Translations under genes and position numbers: made by a program | Shown here: one piece after another, positions 33,627-42,573 of the stretch | Layout: each line of letters begins with the position of its first letter | Position numbering within the stretch: position 1 is the stretch's first letter | The notes under the pieces: model-generated | Database searches by the model: none | Told to the model about the DNA's origin: nothing | The model's input: the letters and a program-made list of their open reading frames with translations, nothing else | Origin: DATHTS01 sp965219305 | Lineage (GTDB): Bacteria; Acidobacteriota; Blastocatellia; Pyrinomonadales; Pyrinomonadaceae | NCBI GenBank assembly: GCA_965219305.1 | Contig: OZ244725.1 | Span: 3,844,001-3,908,000 of the forward strand | Reading direction: 5' to 3' | DNA: 64,000 bases

Positions 33627-35024
33627 ATGAACAAAATAAAATTGGTTTTTCCGCTTTTCGTTTTATTGTCTCTTACGCTCGGTTGCGGCTTGATCGAACG
33701 CTTCAAATCGTCTGCGAACACTAACATCAGTGCGCCGAATAATGCGCCGACAGTCGCTCAGACGAAAACACCCGAAGTTGCGCCGAACGCGTCTCCGGCG
33801 GAAAGTGATCGAATTTCGCTCGGCAGAAATTGGCTTGCTTTCGGCGCGGGCGCAATTGTTGTTGAAAAAACGAGCGAATCAGCGGATTCGAGCAATAATG
33901 CGCGTCACGTCAATGATGAAGCCGATTTCGGCTGGCAAACCGGCGACGGACAAATCGAAAATCAAAGCGTAACGCTCGAATTACCCGCGCGGACGACGCT
34001 CAAAACAATTATTTTTGACACCGCTCAGCCAACTTATTATGACGGGCGCGATGCGAAAGATGTGATGATCGAAATATCAGACGAATCGGCAACGAGCGGT
34101 TTTCAAACAATTCTCGAAGCGACGCTCAAAGACAATTCAAACAAAACCGGAATGGACGATCAGACTTTTCCCGTTACGAAAGAAATCGCCGGACGCTGGG
34201 TGCGCTATACGGCAAAGAATAACAACGGTTCGCCAAAGGCAATTTTTACAAAGGAAATTTACGGCTACGGCGAACAGGAATCACGCGCACAAATTCCGAG
34301 CGTCAGCGGCACATATAAGTTCGACGGAATCGGCGGCGAAGTTCATTTGAAACAGGACGGAAATTCGATCATCGGCTGTTACGACGAAAATGAAGGATTG
34401 GTCGAAGGCACGATTGACGGGCGCGTTTTGACTTTGGTCGGCAATGAAAAAGGCGAGCGCGAAAAAGGCGAGAAAACTTCTTTCATCGCGGCAAACATCA
34501 TTGACGGCGGCAGCACTATTTTGTCAACTTGGTGGAATTGGTCACCGACTCCGCAGGAAAAATCCTACGACCGTCTTCATACAGGCACGAAAACTTCCGA
34601 CAAAATCGGTAATTGCAAACATCTGCCCGATCTCGACGGCACGAAAGATGTCGTCAAAGATAATCTCGAAAAAGAACTCGCGGCAAACGGCAAAGCGATT
34701 CTTTACGGCATCAACTTCGATTTTAATTCAGACATTATAAAACCCGAATCGAAACCGACGCTCGAAAAAGTCACGGTGATTTTAAATGAAAACAAAGATT
34801 GGAAAATGCAGATCGAAGGTCATACCGATAATGTCGGCGGCGAAACTTTCAATCAAACATTATCGGAAAAACGCGCCGCTTCGGTCGTCAAATATTTAAC
34901 CGAAAACGGAATCGAAATGTCGCGCCTGACTTCTGACGGCGCGGGAATGTCAAAACCCGTCGCCGCCAACAACACGGAAGCCGGACGCGCGCAGAATCGG
35001 CGCGTCGAATTGGTTAAACAATAA
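33627..35024 (+). CDS. OmpA-family lipoprotein with discoidin-like module
   Basis: The 465-residue protein has a lipobox (LLSLTLGC, C20) and a linker rich in Ala/Pro/Asn. A beta-sandwich region of discoidin/F5-8C character follows (GWQTGDGQIENQSVTLEL, GRWVRYTAKN), then a middle beta part (SGTYKFDGIGGEVHLKQDG). The C-terminal OmpA domain contains LYGINFDFNSDIIKPESKPTL, IEGHTDNVGG, LSEKRAASVVKYL and NRRVELVK. It probably anchors the outer membrane to peptidoglycan. Confidence 0.9.
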   Translation: MNKIKLVFPLFVLLSLTLGCGLIERFKSSANTNISAPNNAPTVAQTKTPEVAPNASPAESDRISLGRNWLAFGAGAIVVEKTSESADSSNNARHVNDEADFGWQTGDGQIENQSVTLELPARTTLKTIIFDTAQPTYYDGRDAKDVMIEISDESATSGFQTILEATLKDNSNKTGMDDQTFPVTKEIAGRWVRYTAKNNNGSPKAIFTKEIYGYGEQESRAQIPSVSGTYKFDGIGGEVHLKQDGNSIIGCYDENEGLVEGTIDGRVLTLVGNEKGEREKGEKTSFIAANIIDGGSTILSTWWNWSPTPQEKSYDRLHTGTKTSDKIGNCKHLPDLDGTKDVVKDNLEKELAANGKAILYGINFDFNSDIIKPESKPTLEKVTVILNENKDWKMQIEGHTDNVGGETFNQTLSEKRAASVVKYLTENGIEMSRLTSDGAGMSKPVAANNTEAGRAQNRRVELVKQ

Positions 35025-35040
35025 AAATATGAATCTAAAT

Positions 35041-36087
35041 CTACTTATTATTGCTTTTTGATTTTTCGCTTTCCGTTTCTTCCGATTCGAAAATGCCTTC
35101 GTCGCCGACGTATTGCGCTTTTAAGGGTTCGGCGTGCTGACCGTTTTCGTTGAGCCAGCGGACGAGTTCGGGAATGAAACCGTGCGTAACGAAGACGGTT
35201 TCGGCGTTGGCTTCTTTGATGACGGTTTGCAGTTCCGTCCAATCGGCGTGATCGCTCAAGACGAAGCCGCGATCTACGGCTTTTCTGCGTCGTGCGCCGC
35301 GAACGGTCATCCAGCCGGAACAAAATCCGGTCGAATGTTTGCCGAAACGTCTGAGCCACGTCGAACCAATTGCCGACGGCGGCGCGACGATCAAACTTCC
35401 GGCGAATTCCTTTTTATTTTCGACCGCGCCGACATATTTCGTTTCGGGCAGATCAACGCCCGATTCTCTGTATGCTTCGGTCAGACGTTCGACCGCGCCG
35501 TGCGTGAAAATCTTGCCGATCTTTCGGTCAATGCCGTTCATCACGCGTTGCGCTTTGCCGAGCGAATAGGCGAAAATGACGGAAACTTTTTCGTCCGACT
35601 GATTTTTACGCCACCAATGGTTTATTTCCCCGAAAATAAATTCCGTCGGCTGCCAACGATAGATAGGCAGTCCAAACGTCGCTTCGGTGATTAAAAAATT
35701 ACATTTGATATGTTCAAACGGCGCACAGGTTGCGTCGGGCGTTAATTTATAATCGCCGGAAATCACCCAGACTTCGCCTTTATATTCGACGCGCACCTGC
35801 GCCGAACCGAGAACGTGTCCCGCCGGATGAAACGAGATTTTCACGCCGTTGATCGAAGTCGTTTCGCCGTAAGACATCGTCTCCAATTTCGCTTCGTCGC
35901 CGAGCCGTATGCGCGAAAGTTTTTCGCCTTCTTTCGGGATCAGATAATCCTGATTCCCGCGATAACTGTGATCGGCGTGTGCGTGCGTAACGATGGCTTT
36001 TTCGACGGGAAGCCACGGATCAATATAAAAATCGCCCTGTTTGCAGTAAAGTCCGCGATCGGTTAGCTGGATCAAACTTTTTTTCAT
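35041..36087 (-). CDS. Ligase-associated DNA exonuclease (metallo-beta-lactamase fold)
   Basis: The 348-residue protein has the beta-lactamase-fold metal motif THAHADHSYRGN and GHVLGSAQVRVEYKGEVWVISGDYK, with later His in VLSDHADW and FVTHGF. This is the mRNA 3'-end-processing/SNM1-like group whose bacterial branch goes with the LigC-type ligase. That ligase is at 27366-28979, and seven genes separate them. I chose ATG 36087 because the longer frame reads through a palindrome. Its partner helicase is not in the window. Confidence 0.88.
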   Translation of the reverse strand: MKKSLIQLTDRGLYCKQGDFYIDPWLPVEKAIVTHAHADHSYRGNQDYLIPKEGEKLSRIRLGDEAKLETMSYGETTSINGVKISFHPAGHVLGSAQVRVEYKGEVWVISGDYKLTPDATCAPFEHIKCNFLITEATFGLPIYRWQPTEFIFGEINHWWRKNQSDEKVSVIFAYSLGKAQRVMNGIDRKIGKIFTHGAVERLTEAYRESGVDLPETKYVGAVENKKEFAGSLIVAPPSAIGSTWLRRFGKHSTGFCSGWMTVRGARRRKAVDRGFVLSDHADWTELQTVIKEANAETVFVTHGFIPELVRWLNENGQHAEPLKAQYVGDEGIFESEETESEKSKSNNK

Positions 36088-36120
36088 AACTCGTAAATCG
36101 GGAATGCAAATATCATTCTC

Positions 36121-36228
36121 AAAAGTTCGGAGTTCAAACTTCAGTTTGCCCGCGTGAGCGAAGCGACGCTCGAAACCGCTTGCGAAACACGGCGGCAAGC
36201 AAACTGAAGTTTGAACTCCGAACTTTTT
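36121..36228. repeat. Family C palindrome with 28-bp arms
   Basis: AAGTTCGGAGTTCAAACTTC then AGTTTGC at the left is the exact reverse complement of the right end (GCAAACTGAAGTTTGAACTC, then CGAACTT). The centre is GC-rich. The left half matches 9913-9942. It fills the gap between the exonuclease and SDR genes, which diverge. Confidence 0.82.
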
Positions 36229-36292
36229 AAACTCGGCACAAGTCTTGCGAACTAGAATTGCTTAGAAAATTTTTGTTCGGCATTGATACAAA

Positions 36293-37357
36293 ATGGATAA
36301 GAAAAAAATAGAATCATTAAAAAGATCGGACAGTCTGACTTGGCTTGCGGTTGTCGGGATTGGCGCATTTTCAGCTTACAAATTGTTGAAAGGGAAAACA
36401 CCCGCGAAATATGATTTTGACGGGAAAACCGTAATTATCACGGGCGGTTCGCGCGGTCTCGGTTTGGTTTTAGCCAGACAATTTGCCGACGAAGGTGCGC
36501 GCGTTGCGATCTGTGCGCGGGACGGCGTGGAACTCGAACGGGCGCGGAAAGATCTGTCGGAACGCGGCGCGGAAGTTTTGGCGGCGGTCTGCGATGTGCG
36601 CGAACAGGAACAGGTTAAAGGTTTTATCGAAGAAGTCGGAAATAAGTTCGGGCAAATTGATGTTCTGGTCAATAACGCGGGCGTGATTCAGGTCGGACCA
36701 CTCGAAGTTCAGACGCAGGAAGATTTTGAGGACGCGATGAAAGTTCATTTCTGGGGACCGTTTTACACGATGCAGGCGGTGATTCCCGAAATGCGCGAGC
36801 GCGGCGACGGGAAAATCGTCAATATTTCGTCAATCGGCGGAAAAATGAGCGTTCCGCATCTTGCGCCGTATAGCGCGAGCAAATTTGCGCTCGTCGGTCT
36901 GTCGGGCGCGATGAATGTCGAACTTAAAAAAGACGGAATTTCCGTGACGACGGTGTGTCCCGGTTTGATGCGGACGGGCAGCCACGTCAATGCGATTTTC
37001 AAAGGACAAAACGAACTAGAATACGCGTGGTTCAGCGTCAGCAACGCGCTTCCGATTTCGAGCGTAAGCGCGGAGTCGGCGGCGAAAGAAATTGTCGAAG
37101 CCTGCCGCGCCGGAAAAGCCGAAGCGATCATTTCGATTCAGGCGGAACTCGCCGCGAAAATGAACGCCGTCTTTCCCGAATTCGTCGCGGAAGTCGCCGG
37201 ATTAGTCAATCAAATCCTGCCGGGCAAAGGCGGAATCGGAGAAGATCACGCGCTCGGCAAAGACAGCACATCATTTATCTCGCCGTCATTTTTAACGCAG
37301 GATTTAGATAAAGCGTCGGTGAGAAACAACGAGATTAAATCGGGCGAAACAGTTTGA
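36293..37357 (+). CDS. Membrane-anchored short-chain dehydrogenase
   Basis: The 354-residue protein has a short membrane or amphipathic segment near 15-30 (LTWLAVVGIGAFSAYKLL) and a Rossmann SDR domain. TGGSRGLG at 50-57 is the nucleotide loop; S180, Y193 and K197 (PYSASK) are the catalytic triad. The NADP preference is suggested by ARDG. It opens a set of genes often seen together in soil bacteria as stress functions. Substrate unknown. Confidence 0.88.
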   Translation: MDKKKIESLKRSDSLTWLAVVGIGAFSAYKLLKGKTPAKYDFDGKTVIITGGSRGLGLVLARQFADEGARVAICARDGVELERARKDLSERGAEVLAAVCDVREQEQVKGFIEEVGNKFGQIDVLVNNAGVIQVGPLEVQTQEDFEDAMKVHFWGPFYTMQAVIPEMRERGDGKIVNISSIGGKMSVPHLAPYSASKFALVGLSGAMNVELKKDGISVTTVCPGLMRTGSHVNAIFKGQNELEYAWFSVSNALPISSVSAESAAKEIVEACRAGKAEAIISIQAELAAKMNAVFPEFVAEVAGLVNQILPGKGGIGEDHALGKDSTSFISPSFLTQDLDKASVRNNEIKSGETV

Positions 37358-37370
37358 TGAAAGATTTTTA

Positions 37371-37444
37371 TTGCCCGCTAAATACGCGAAAGTGCGCGAA
37401 AATTTAAAGAAAATTTCAGCGTTTTCAGCGTGTTTAGCGGGCAA
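37371..37444. repeat. Family B palindrome
   Basis: TTGCCCGCTAAATACGC pairs with GCGTGTTTAGCGGGCAA with almost no mismatch. It begins 14 bp after the SDR stop. Confidence 0.85.
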
Positions 37445-37467
37445 TAAGAAAGAACAAGGAGGAAATT

Positions 37468-38304
37468 ATGGAAAACACAAAAGTACAAAAAACAGAAAAT
37501 AAGAAAGGTAAAAATAAATTAAAAAAGACAGCTAACAACGAAAAATCGGTGACGGATTTTCTGACTGATCTGACGACGAATATGGGTAATTCCGAAAGAG
37601 TCGTTTCAGCCGTTAGCGGCGGCGCGTTGATCGCTTACGGGATCAAACGCAAGGATTGGCTCGGCGCATTGCTCGGCGTTGTCGGCGGCGCGTTTGCGCT
37701 GCGCGGCGCGACGGGACATTGCCAGCTTTACGATGCGCTCGATGTTGATACGAGTGAGAAATCGCTGTTTGCGCGCGGCAAACAGCAGGCGAAAACTTGG
37801 CTCGAAACTGAAACCGAAGTTATTAAATCGGTAACTATCAACAAACCGGCGGCGGAGCTTTACAAATTCTGGCGAGATTTTCAAAATCTGCCGAAATTTA
37901 TGAATCACCTTGAATCGGTCAAGGTCATCAATCAGAAAAAATCCGAATGGACGGCGAAAGCTCCGCTCGGCTACGAAGTTACGTGGGAAGCGCAGATTTC
38001 CAAAGATGTGGAAAACGAGTTGATCGAATGGCGTTCGATCGAAGGTTCGCAGATTCCGAATTCAGGCAAGGTTGAATTCGTCGAGACGAAAGATCGCGGA
38101 ACGGAAGTAAAAGTTACGATTCGCTACGAACCGCCGGCGGGAAAAATCGGCGAATTGGCGGCGAAGATTTTAACGGAAGAACCGAATACACAGGTCGCGG
38201 AAGATCTGCGTCGCTTCAAGAGTTTGATGGAAGCCGGAGAAATCATAAAAGTCGAAGGTCAAACTTCGGGACGCGCAGCGACGGCGAAAACGGCAGCGGC
38301 TTAA
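37468..38304 (+). CDS. DUF2892 + SRPBCC (polyketide cyclase-like) protein
   Basis: The 278-residue protein has a Lys-rich N-terminus (1-30) and a DUF2892-like double hydrophobic part (about 45-80, SGGALIAYGIKRKDWLGALL). A SRPBCC lipid-binding domain follows (about 115-250, TINKPAAELYKFWRDFQNLP). AAGGAGG just before ATG 37468 is a strong ribosome binding site. The arrangement is known from stress-linked clusters. It likely binds a hydrophobic ligand at the membrane. Confidence 0.86.
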   Translation: MENTKVQKTENKKGKNKLKKTANNEKSVTDFLTDLTTNMGNSERVVSAVSGGALIAYGIKRKDWLGALLGVVGGAFALRGATGHCQLYDALDVDTSEKSLFARGKQQAKTWLETETEVIKSVTINKPAAELYKFWRDFQNLPKFMNHLESVKVINQKKSEWTAKAPLGYEVTWEAQISKDVENELIEWRSIEGSQIPNSGKVEFVETKDRGTEVKVTIRYEPPAGKIGELAAKILTEEPNTQVAEDLRRFKSLMEAGEIIKVEGQTSGRAATAKTAAA

Positions 38305-38311
38305 TTTAATT

Positions 38312-38388
38312 TTGCCCACGAAATACATGAAAAAGACAAAAAAAATTTAAGATTTAATTTCGTGTCTTTTCGTATATTTCGTGGGCAG
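38312..38388. repeat. Family B palindrome (GTG variant)
   Basis: TTGCCCACGAAATACATG on the left matches ATATTTCGTGGGCAG on the right. Here the stem is CCCACG/CGTGGG in place of CCCGC/GCGGG, a covarying change. Confidence 0.8.
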
Positions 38389-38413
38389 AAAATCTTTATA
38401 AGGGGAAATTAAA

Positions 38414-38815
38414 ATGAACAAAACAGCAGAAAAATTTATCGAAGCATTAGGAAAATTAGAATCGGAAAAAGATTTAGACACGATTGTTTCGCTTTTTACA
38501 GACGATGCGGAAATCGGAAATGTAACCGTGACCGAAACGATGAGGGGAAAGGACGGCGCGAGAAAATTCTGGCAGAATTACCGTGACACGTTCGGCGAAA
38601 TCGAATCAACTTTTCACAACAAAATCGGTTCGGACGAAACCGCCGCGCTCGAATGGACGAGCAAAGGCACAAGCAATAACGGCAGCGAAATTGATTACGA
38701 CGGCGTGAGTATTCTGGAAATTGACGGCGACAAGATCACGAGATTTTTCGCATATTTTAATCCGTCAAAACTCGGACAGGAAATCGAAAAAGGGAAAGCG
38801 GGAAATGTCGGATAA
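38414..38815 (+). CDS. NTF2-like (SnoaL) protein
   Basis: The 133-residue protein fits the nuclear-transport-factor-2/SnoaL fold: FIEALGKLESEKDLDTIVSLF, then GKDGARKFWQNYRDTF, and GVSILEIDGDKITRFFAYFNP at the end. Such proteins bind small hydrophobic molecules or act as non-metal cyclases. GGGGAAATTAAAATG gives a good start. The C-terminal part overlaps the start of the DUF2945 gene. Confidence 0.85.
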   Translation: MNKTAEKFIEALGKLESEKDLDTIVSLFTDDAEIGNVTVTETMRGKDGARKFWQNYRDTFGEIESTFHNKIGSDETAALEWTSKGTSNNGSEIDYDGVSILEIDGDKITRFFAYFNPSKLGQEIEKGKAGNVG

Positions 38816-39020
38816 AGACTTGGAAAAAGGCGACAAAGTCGAATGGAACACGCCGCAGGGAAAAACCAGCGGCACGGTCAAAGAAAAACTGACTTCGGAG
38901 ACTAAAATCAAAGATCACAAAGTCGCGGCTTCAAAGGAAAATCCCGAATATTTGGTCGAAAGCGACAAGAGCGGGAAAGAAGCGGCGCACAAACCGGAGT
39001 CTTTGGAAAAGAAAAATTAA
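38805..39020 (+). CDS. DUF2945/Hva1-like protein, 71 aa
   Basis: The small soluble protein has the DUF2945 start DLEKGDKVEWNTPQGKTSGTV and a charged tail. The start overlaps the stop of the NTF2-like gene by 11 bp. I chose ATG 38805 (MSDKDLEKGDKV) because the family begins here. Its role is unknown; it often appears near SDR and zinc dehydrogenase genes of this type. Confidence 0.8.
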   Translation: MSDKDLEKGDKVEWNTPQGKTSGTVKEKLTSETKIKDHKVAASKENPEYLVESDKSGKEAAHKPESLEKKN

Positions 39021-39050
39021 ACAAAAAGAACAAGGGGAAATTAGAAAATT

Positions 39051-40223
39051 ATGAAAGCAGTATGTTGGTATGGGAAGCACGACGTTCGCGTGGAAAATGT
39101 GCCTGACCCGGAAATTATGAATTCACGCGACGCGATAATTAAAATTACGACGACCGCAATTTGCGGTTCCGATCTGCATCTTTACAACGCTTATATTCCG
39201 ACGATGGAAAAGGGCGACATTCTCGGTCACGAATTTATGGGCGAAGTCGTCGAAGTTGGCGCAGATGTCAAAAACCTGAAAAAAGGCGACCGCGTGGTCG
39301 TGCCGTTCACGATCGCGTGCGGCGATTGTTTTTTCTGCAAAAAAGAAATTTTCTCGGCGTGCGATAATTCAAATCCGACACCGGAAATCGCCGAAACTCT
39401 CTACGGTTTTTCGCCGTCCGCATTGTTCGGATATTCGCATATGCTCGGCGGTTTCGCGGGCGGACAAGCCGAATATGTGCGCGTTCCGTTTGCTGATGTC
39501 GGTCCGATTAAAATTCCCGACGGAATGGACGATGAGAAAGTTTTGTTTTTGTCGGACATTTTCCCGACGGGTTATCAAGCGGCGGAGAATTGCGACATTC
39601 AGGAAGGCGACACGGTTGCCGTCTGGGGCGCAGGTCCGGTCGGACAATTTGCGATCAAATCGGCGTTTATGTTCGGCGCAAAACAGGTGATTGCGATTGA
39701 CCATTACAAAGATCGTCTGGAACTCGCAGAAAAGGAAAACGAAAATCTGATCACGATAAATTTCGACAATGAGAATGTTTTTGAGAAATTAAAAGACTAC
39801 ACGGGCGGTCGCGGTCCCGATTCGTGCATTGATGCCGTCGGGCTCGAAGCGCACGGAACTTCGCCGGACGCGCTTTTGGATTATGCGGAAGCGAAAGTTT
39901 ATTTAACGACTGATCGTCCGCACGCTTTGAGACAAGCAATTCATTGCTGTAGAAAAGGCGGAACGGTTTCGATTCCGGGCGTTTACGGCGGTTTGTTAAA
40001 TCATTTTAATTTCGGCGCGGCATTCGGCAAAGGTCTGACCTTCAAAATGGGACAGACCAATATGCAAAAATATCTCAAACCGCTTTTGTCGGCGATTCAG
40101 GAAGACAAAATTGACCCGACATTCGTCATCTCGCATCGTATGAATTTATCGGAAGCACCGCAGGCTTACGACAAATTCAACACCGAGAAAAACGATTGGC
40201 GCAAAGTTGTTTTAAAACCTTAA
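39051..40223 (+). CDS. Zinc-dependent alcohol/formaldehyde dehydrogenase-like protein
   Basis: The 390-residue medium-chain dehydrogenase shows catalytic zinc ligands C38 and H60/E61 (AICGSDLHLY, GHEFMGEVVEVG). A structural zinc set is present at C90, C93, C96 and C104 (ACGDCFFCKKEIFSAC). The Rossmann motif is WGAGPVGQFAIKSAFMFGA. Together with SPSALFGYSHMLGGFAGGQAEYV this recalls the glutathione-independent formaldehyde dehydrogenase group. Substrate is inferred. Confidence 0.9.
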   Translation: MKAVCWYGKHDVRVENVPDPEIMNSRDAIIKITTTAICGSDLHLYNAYIPTMEKGDILGHEFMGEVVEVGADVKNLKKGDRVVVPFTIACGDCFFCKKEIFSACDNSNPTPEIAETLYGFSPSALFGYSHMLGGFAGGQAEYVRVPFADVGPIKIPDGMDDEKVLFLSDIFPTGYQAAENCDIQEGDTVAVWGAGPVGQFAIKSAFMFGAKQVIAIDHYKDRLELAEKENENLITINFDNENVFEKLKDYTGGRGPDSCIDAVGLEAHGTSPDALLDYAEAKVYLTTDRPHALRQAIHCCRKGGTVSIPGVYGGLLNHFNFGAAFGKGLTFKMGQTNMQKYLKPLLSAIQEDKIDPTFVISHRMNLSEAPQAYDKFNTEKNDWRKVVLKP

Positions 40224-40229
40224 ATCAAT

Positions 40230-40318
40230 TTTGCCCGCTGAACACGCGAAAAGACGCGAAAATAAGATTTAAATCATTTCTTTTTTTCGCGCTTTTTCGC
40301 GTCTTTTCGCGGGCAAAT
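40230..40318. repeat. Family B palindrome
   Basis: TTGCCCGCTGAACACGCGAA on the left mirrors TTTTCGCGTCTTTTCGCGGG on the right, with AT-rich centre. It separates the dehydrogenase from the methyltransferase gene. Confidence 0.82.
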
Positions 40319-40326
40319 AAAAAATT

Positions 40327-41319
40327 ATGAAAAAAATAGAATCGCCCGCTGAACTTCTAAATCTCGCCGTCGGTTATCAAAGATCAAATGTTCTTTTCAC
40401 ATTCGCCGAACTGAAAATTCCCGACATTCTAAACAAAAAAAAATCCGATGCGAAAACAATCGCCAAGCGTCTGAAAATCGATCCATTGGCGATGGAAAGA
40501 TTTCTAAATGCCTGCGTTTCGGTCGGACTTTTGGAAAAGGAAAATGATAAATTTTCAAACAGCGGATTGAGCGAAAGTTTTCTGACCGAAGACAAAGAAT
40601 TTTATCTCGGCGGACAGATGAAGCGTTATCAAAATCGTTCGTATCCGAATTGGAAAGATTTGACGAAGCACTTGAAAAATTGGCAATACGGTGAAAATTC
40701 CGACGACGATCCCGACGACGAAGATCAAGGCGAAGAAGCGTTGGCGGAACAGCATAATCTCGCTGTTCTGCACGGTCGCGCGTTGGCGCAAAGTTTCGAT
40801 TTTTCGAATTATAAAAAATTGCTCGACATCGGCGGCGGAACGGGCGCGATGAGCATTGGTTTGTGTGAAGAACTGGAAAATCTGAATGCGGCGGTTTTTG
40901 ATCTGCCCGAAACAATTGATGTTGCGAAGAAATTCGTCAAAAAAAGTAGTTTGGAAAATCGTATCGAATTAATCGGCGGCGATGTTCAAAAAGACGATCT
41001 TCCCGATGATTTCGATGTCGCGCTTCTGGCAAATTTGCTGGCGGTTTTTGATGAAAAAGACAACAAAAAATTGTTCAAACGAATTTACAACAAACTGCCG
41101 AAAGACGGCGCGTGTTTAATTAGCGGCTGGATTTTGGATGACAATCATTTCGCGCCGGAAATTTCCGCTCTGTTTTGTCTGGAAGACATTTGCTGGAACG
41201 CGCCGGATGTCGAGAGAGATTTTTCAGTTTACAAAAATTGGCTCGAAGAAGCGGGATTTCGGGAAGTTGAAGTTAAAACCTATCTTGAACCGACGAAATT
41301 AATTTCTGCTGTCAAGTAA
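40327..41319 (+). CDS. O-methyltransferase family protein (winged helix + SAM domain)
   Basis: The 330-residue protein has an N-terminal dimerisation/winged-helix part (LAVGYQRSNVLFTFAELKIP, AKRLKIDPLAMERFLNACVSVGLL) and a SAM-binding domain with LLDIGGGTGAMSIGLCEEL. An acidic insert (DDDPDDEDQGEE) lies between them. It resembles plant/bacterial class II O-methyltransferases; no substrate can be named. It begins 9 bp after a family B palindrome. Confidence 0.88.
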   Translation: MKKIESPAELLNLAVGYQRSNVLFTFAELKIPDILNKKKSDAKTIAKRLKIDPLAMERFLNACVSVGLLEKENDKFSNSGLSESFLTEDKEFYLGGQMKRYQNRSYPNWKDLTKHLKNWQYGENSDDDPDDEDQGEEALAEQHNLAVLHGRALAQSFDFSNYKKLLDIGGGTGAMSIGLCEELENLNAAVFDLPETIDVAKKFVKKSSLENRIELIGGDVQKDDLPDDFDVALLANLLAVFDEKDNKKLFKRIYNKLPKDGACLISGWILDDNHFAPEISALFCLEDICWNAPDVERDFSVYKNWLEEAGFREVEVKTYLEPTKLISAVK

Positions 41320-41349
41320 GTTTAATCTAAAGTCAATATAAGATTTTAT

Positions 41350-41433
41350 GCCCACGAAACACACGAATAAAACGAAAAAGAACAAAAGAATTAAATTTTT
41401 TCTTTTTTCGTAACTTTCGTTTATTTCGTGGGC
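41350..41433. repeat. Family B palindrome (GTG variant)
   Basis: GCCCACGAAACACACGAATA on the left pairs with TTTCGTTTATTTCGTGGGC on the right. It lies between the convergent methyltransferase and xseB genes and may act as bidirectional terminator. Confidence 0.8.
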
Positions 41434-41476
41434 AAACTTCTTTCTTAGATTTTACTTTTAGTAACTGATTAAAACA

Positions 41477-41788
41477 TCAAAACGTCGAATAATCGTCGTC
41501 TTCGTCGTCATCAAAAACGATTCGCTTTTTGATTTTCGGCGATTTTTCCATTTCAGTTTTCTCCGCCGTAATTTCTTCTAAAATCGGATTTCCGTCGGAA
41601 TCTTCCGACAAAACTTCGATGCGCCGTTCGGCTTGATTGAGACGTTCGCGGCATTCGCGTGATAATTTTACGCCCGTTTCAAAAAGTTCGAGACTTTCTT
41701 CCAGAGACAAATCGCCGTCTTCTAATTGGCGCACGATCTTTTCGAGTTCGCCGAGAGAATTTTCAAAACTTTCTTTTTTCTTAGCCAT
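41477..41788 (-). CDS. xseB: Exonuclease VII small subunit
   Basis: The 103-residue protein has the XseB pattern SFENSLGELEKIVRQLEDGDLSLEESLELFETGVKL then CRERLNQAERRIEVL. It partners XseA to degrade single-stranded DNA to short fragments. It is longer than usual (about 75-85) because of an acidic/charged tail ending FDDDEDDDYSTF. It is third of an xseA-X-xseB set. Confidence 0.93.
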   Translation of the reverse strand: MAKKKESFENSLGELEKIVRQLEDGDLSLEESLELFETGVKLSRECRERLNQAERRIEVLSEDSDGNPILEEITAEKTEMEKSPKIKKRIVFDDDEDDDYSTF

Positions 41789-41793
41789 AAAAT

Positions 41794-42570
41794 TTATTTC
41801 AAAATATCTTCCGCCTTTTTTATCACGTCCTGCAAATTCTCGATTCCCAAACCTTTTCCGTCGCTCGTTTTATTTTTGCCGGAAGCGATGGCGATGATTT
41901 CCTGTCCGACGGTTTCGGCTATTCGCTTGGCGATTTGTTCATCGGAAACGCCGACGACTTGCCAACCTTCACCGTTTTTCTTGAGCGTTAATTTTAGCGG
42001 ACGACTTTCCAATTTGCTCTCGACGAACGCTTTTTCACCTTCATTTGTAATATCAACAAATTGATTTGCGCCGAGCGCGACTGCCCAGAACGGCACGTCT
42101 TCAAAACGCTTGGTTTTTTCGCGAATGATCTGCGGAATTTCGGCTTTCGCGCGTTCTTTGATGGACGGCAAAATCGGCGCAACAACCGTCGCAACTTTGG
42201 CAATCGTCTGCGGCGGAAGTCCGCGCCCGTAAAGCTCGACCGCTTTGTCCGTTACCTGCGGCAGAAAATCGTCAACCACCGCATCAACGTCAACGAGTTC
42301 GTCAATCGCTTTCTGATCGTCGCGCCGCGCCGCGTCAATTAAAAGCGCGAGCGAGTATTGCGGCGTGGTTTTCAGGTGCCGCCAGTAAAAAAATCCGCCG
42401 ATTGCGCCGACGATTATAATTGCGACCAACGCAATCGCCGTGATTTTCAGGATTTTTCCCAATCTACTTTTTTTCTCCGGCTTTTGATATTCGCCGAACG
42501 CCGGAACTTTTTTTGTTTCGGTTACTTTTTCCTGAGCCGGCGCGTTTATATCAACTGTAAATTTCGACAT
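41794..42570 (-). CDS. Membrane-anchored protein between xseA and xseB, DUF2939-like
   Basis: The 258-residue protein has a charged N-terminus, one transmembrane helix (about 43-65, ILKITAIALVAIIIVGAIGG) and a soluble part. QYSLALLIDAARRDDQKAID resembles the DUF2939 pattern. Gaps to xseA and xseB are only 3 and 5 bp, so the three are one operon. Whether it touches exonuclease VII is unknown; a membrane link for that enzyme would be new. Confidence 0.75.
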   Translation of the reverse strand: MSKFTVDINAPAQEKVTETKKVPAFGEYQKPEKKSRLGKILKITAIALVAIIIVGAIGGFFYWRHLKTTPQYSLALLIDAARRDDQKAIDELVDVDAVVDDFLPQVTDKAVELYGRGLPPQTIAKVATVVAPILPSIKERAKAEIPQIIREKTKRFEDVPFWAVALGANQFVDITNEGEKAFVESKLESRPLKLTLKKNGEGWQVVGVSDEQIAKRIAETVGQEIIAIASGKNKTSDGKGLGIENLQDVIKKAEDILK

Positions 42571-42573
42571 CGT

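Noticed and set aside
33730..34740. Open frames in other phases inside the OmpA-like gene
   Set aside because: Shadow frames without family motifs.
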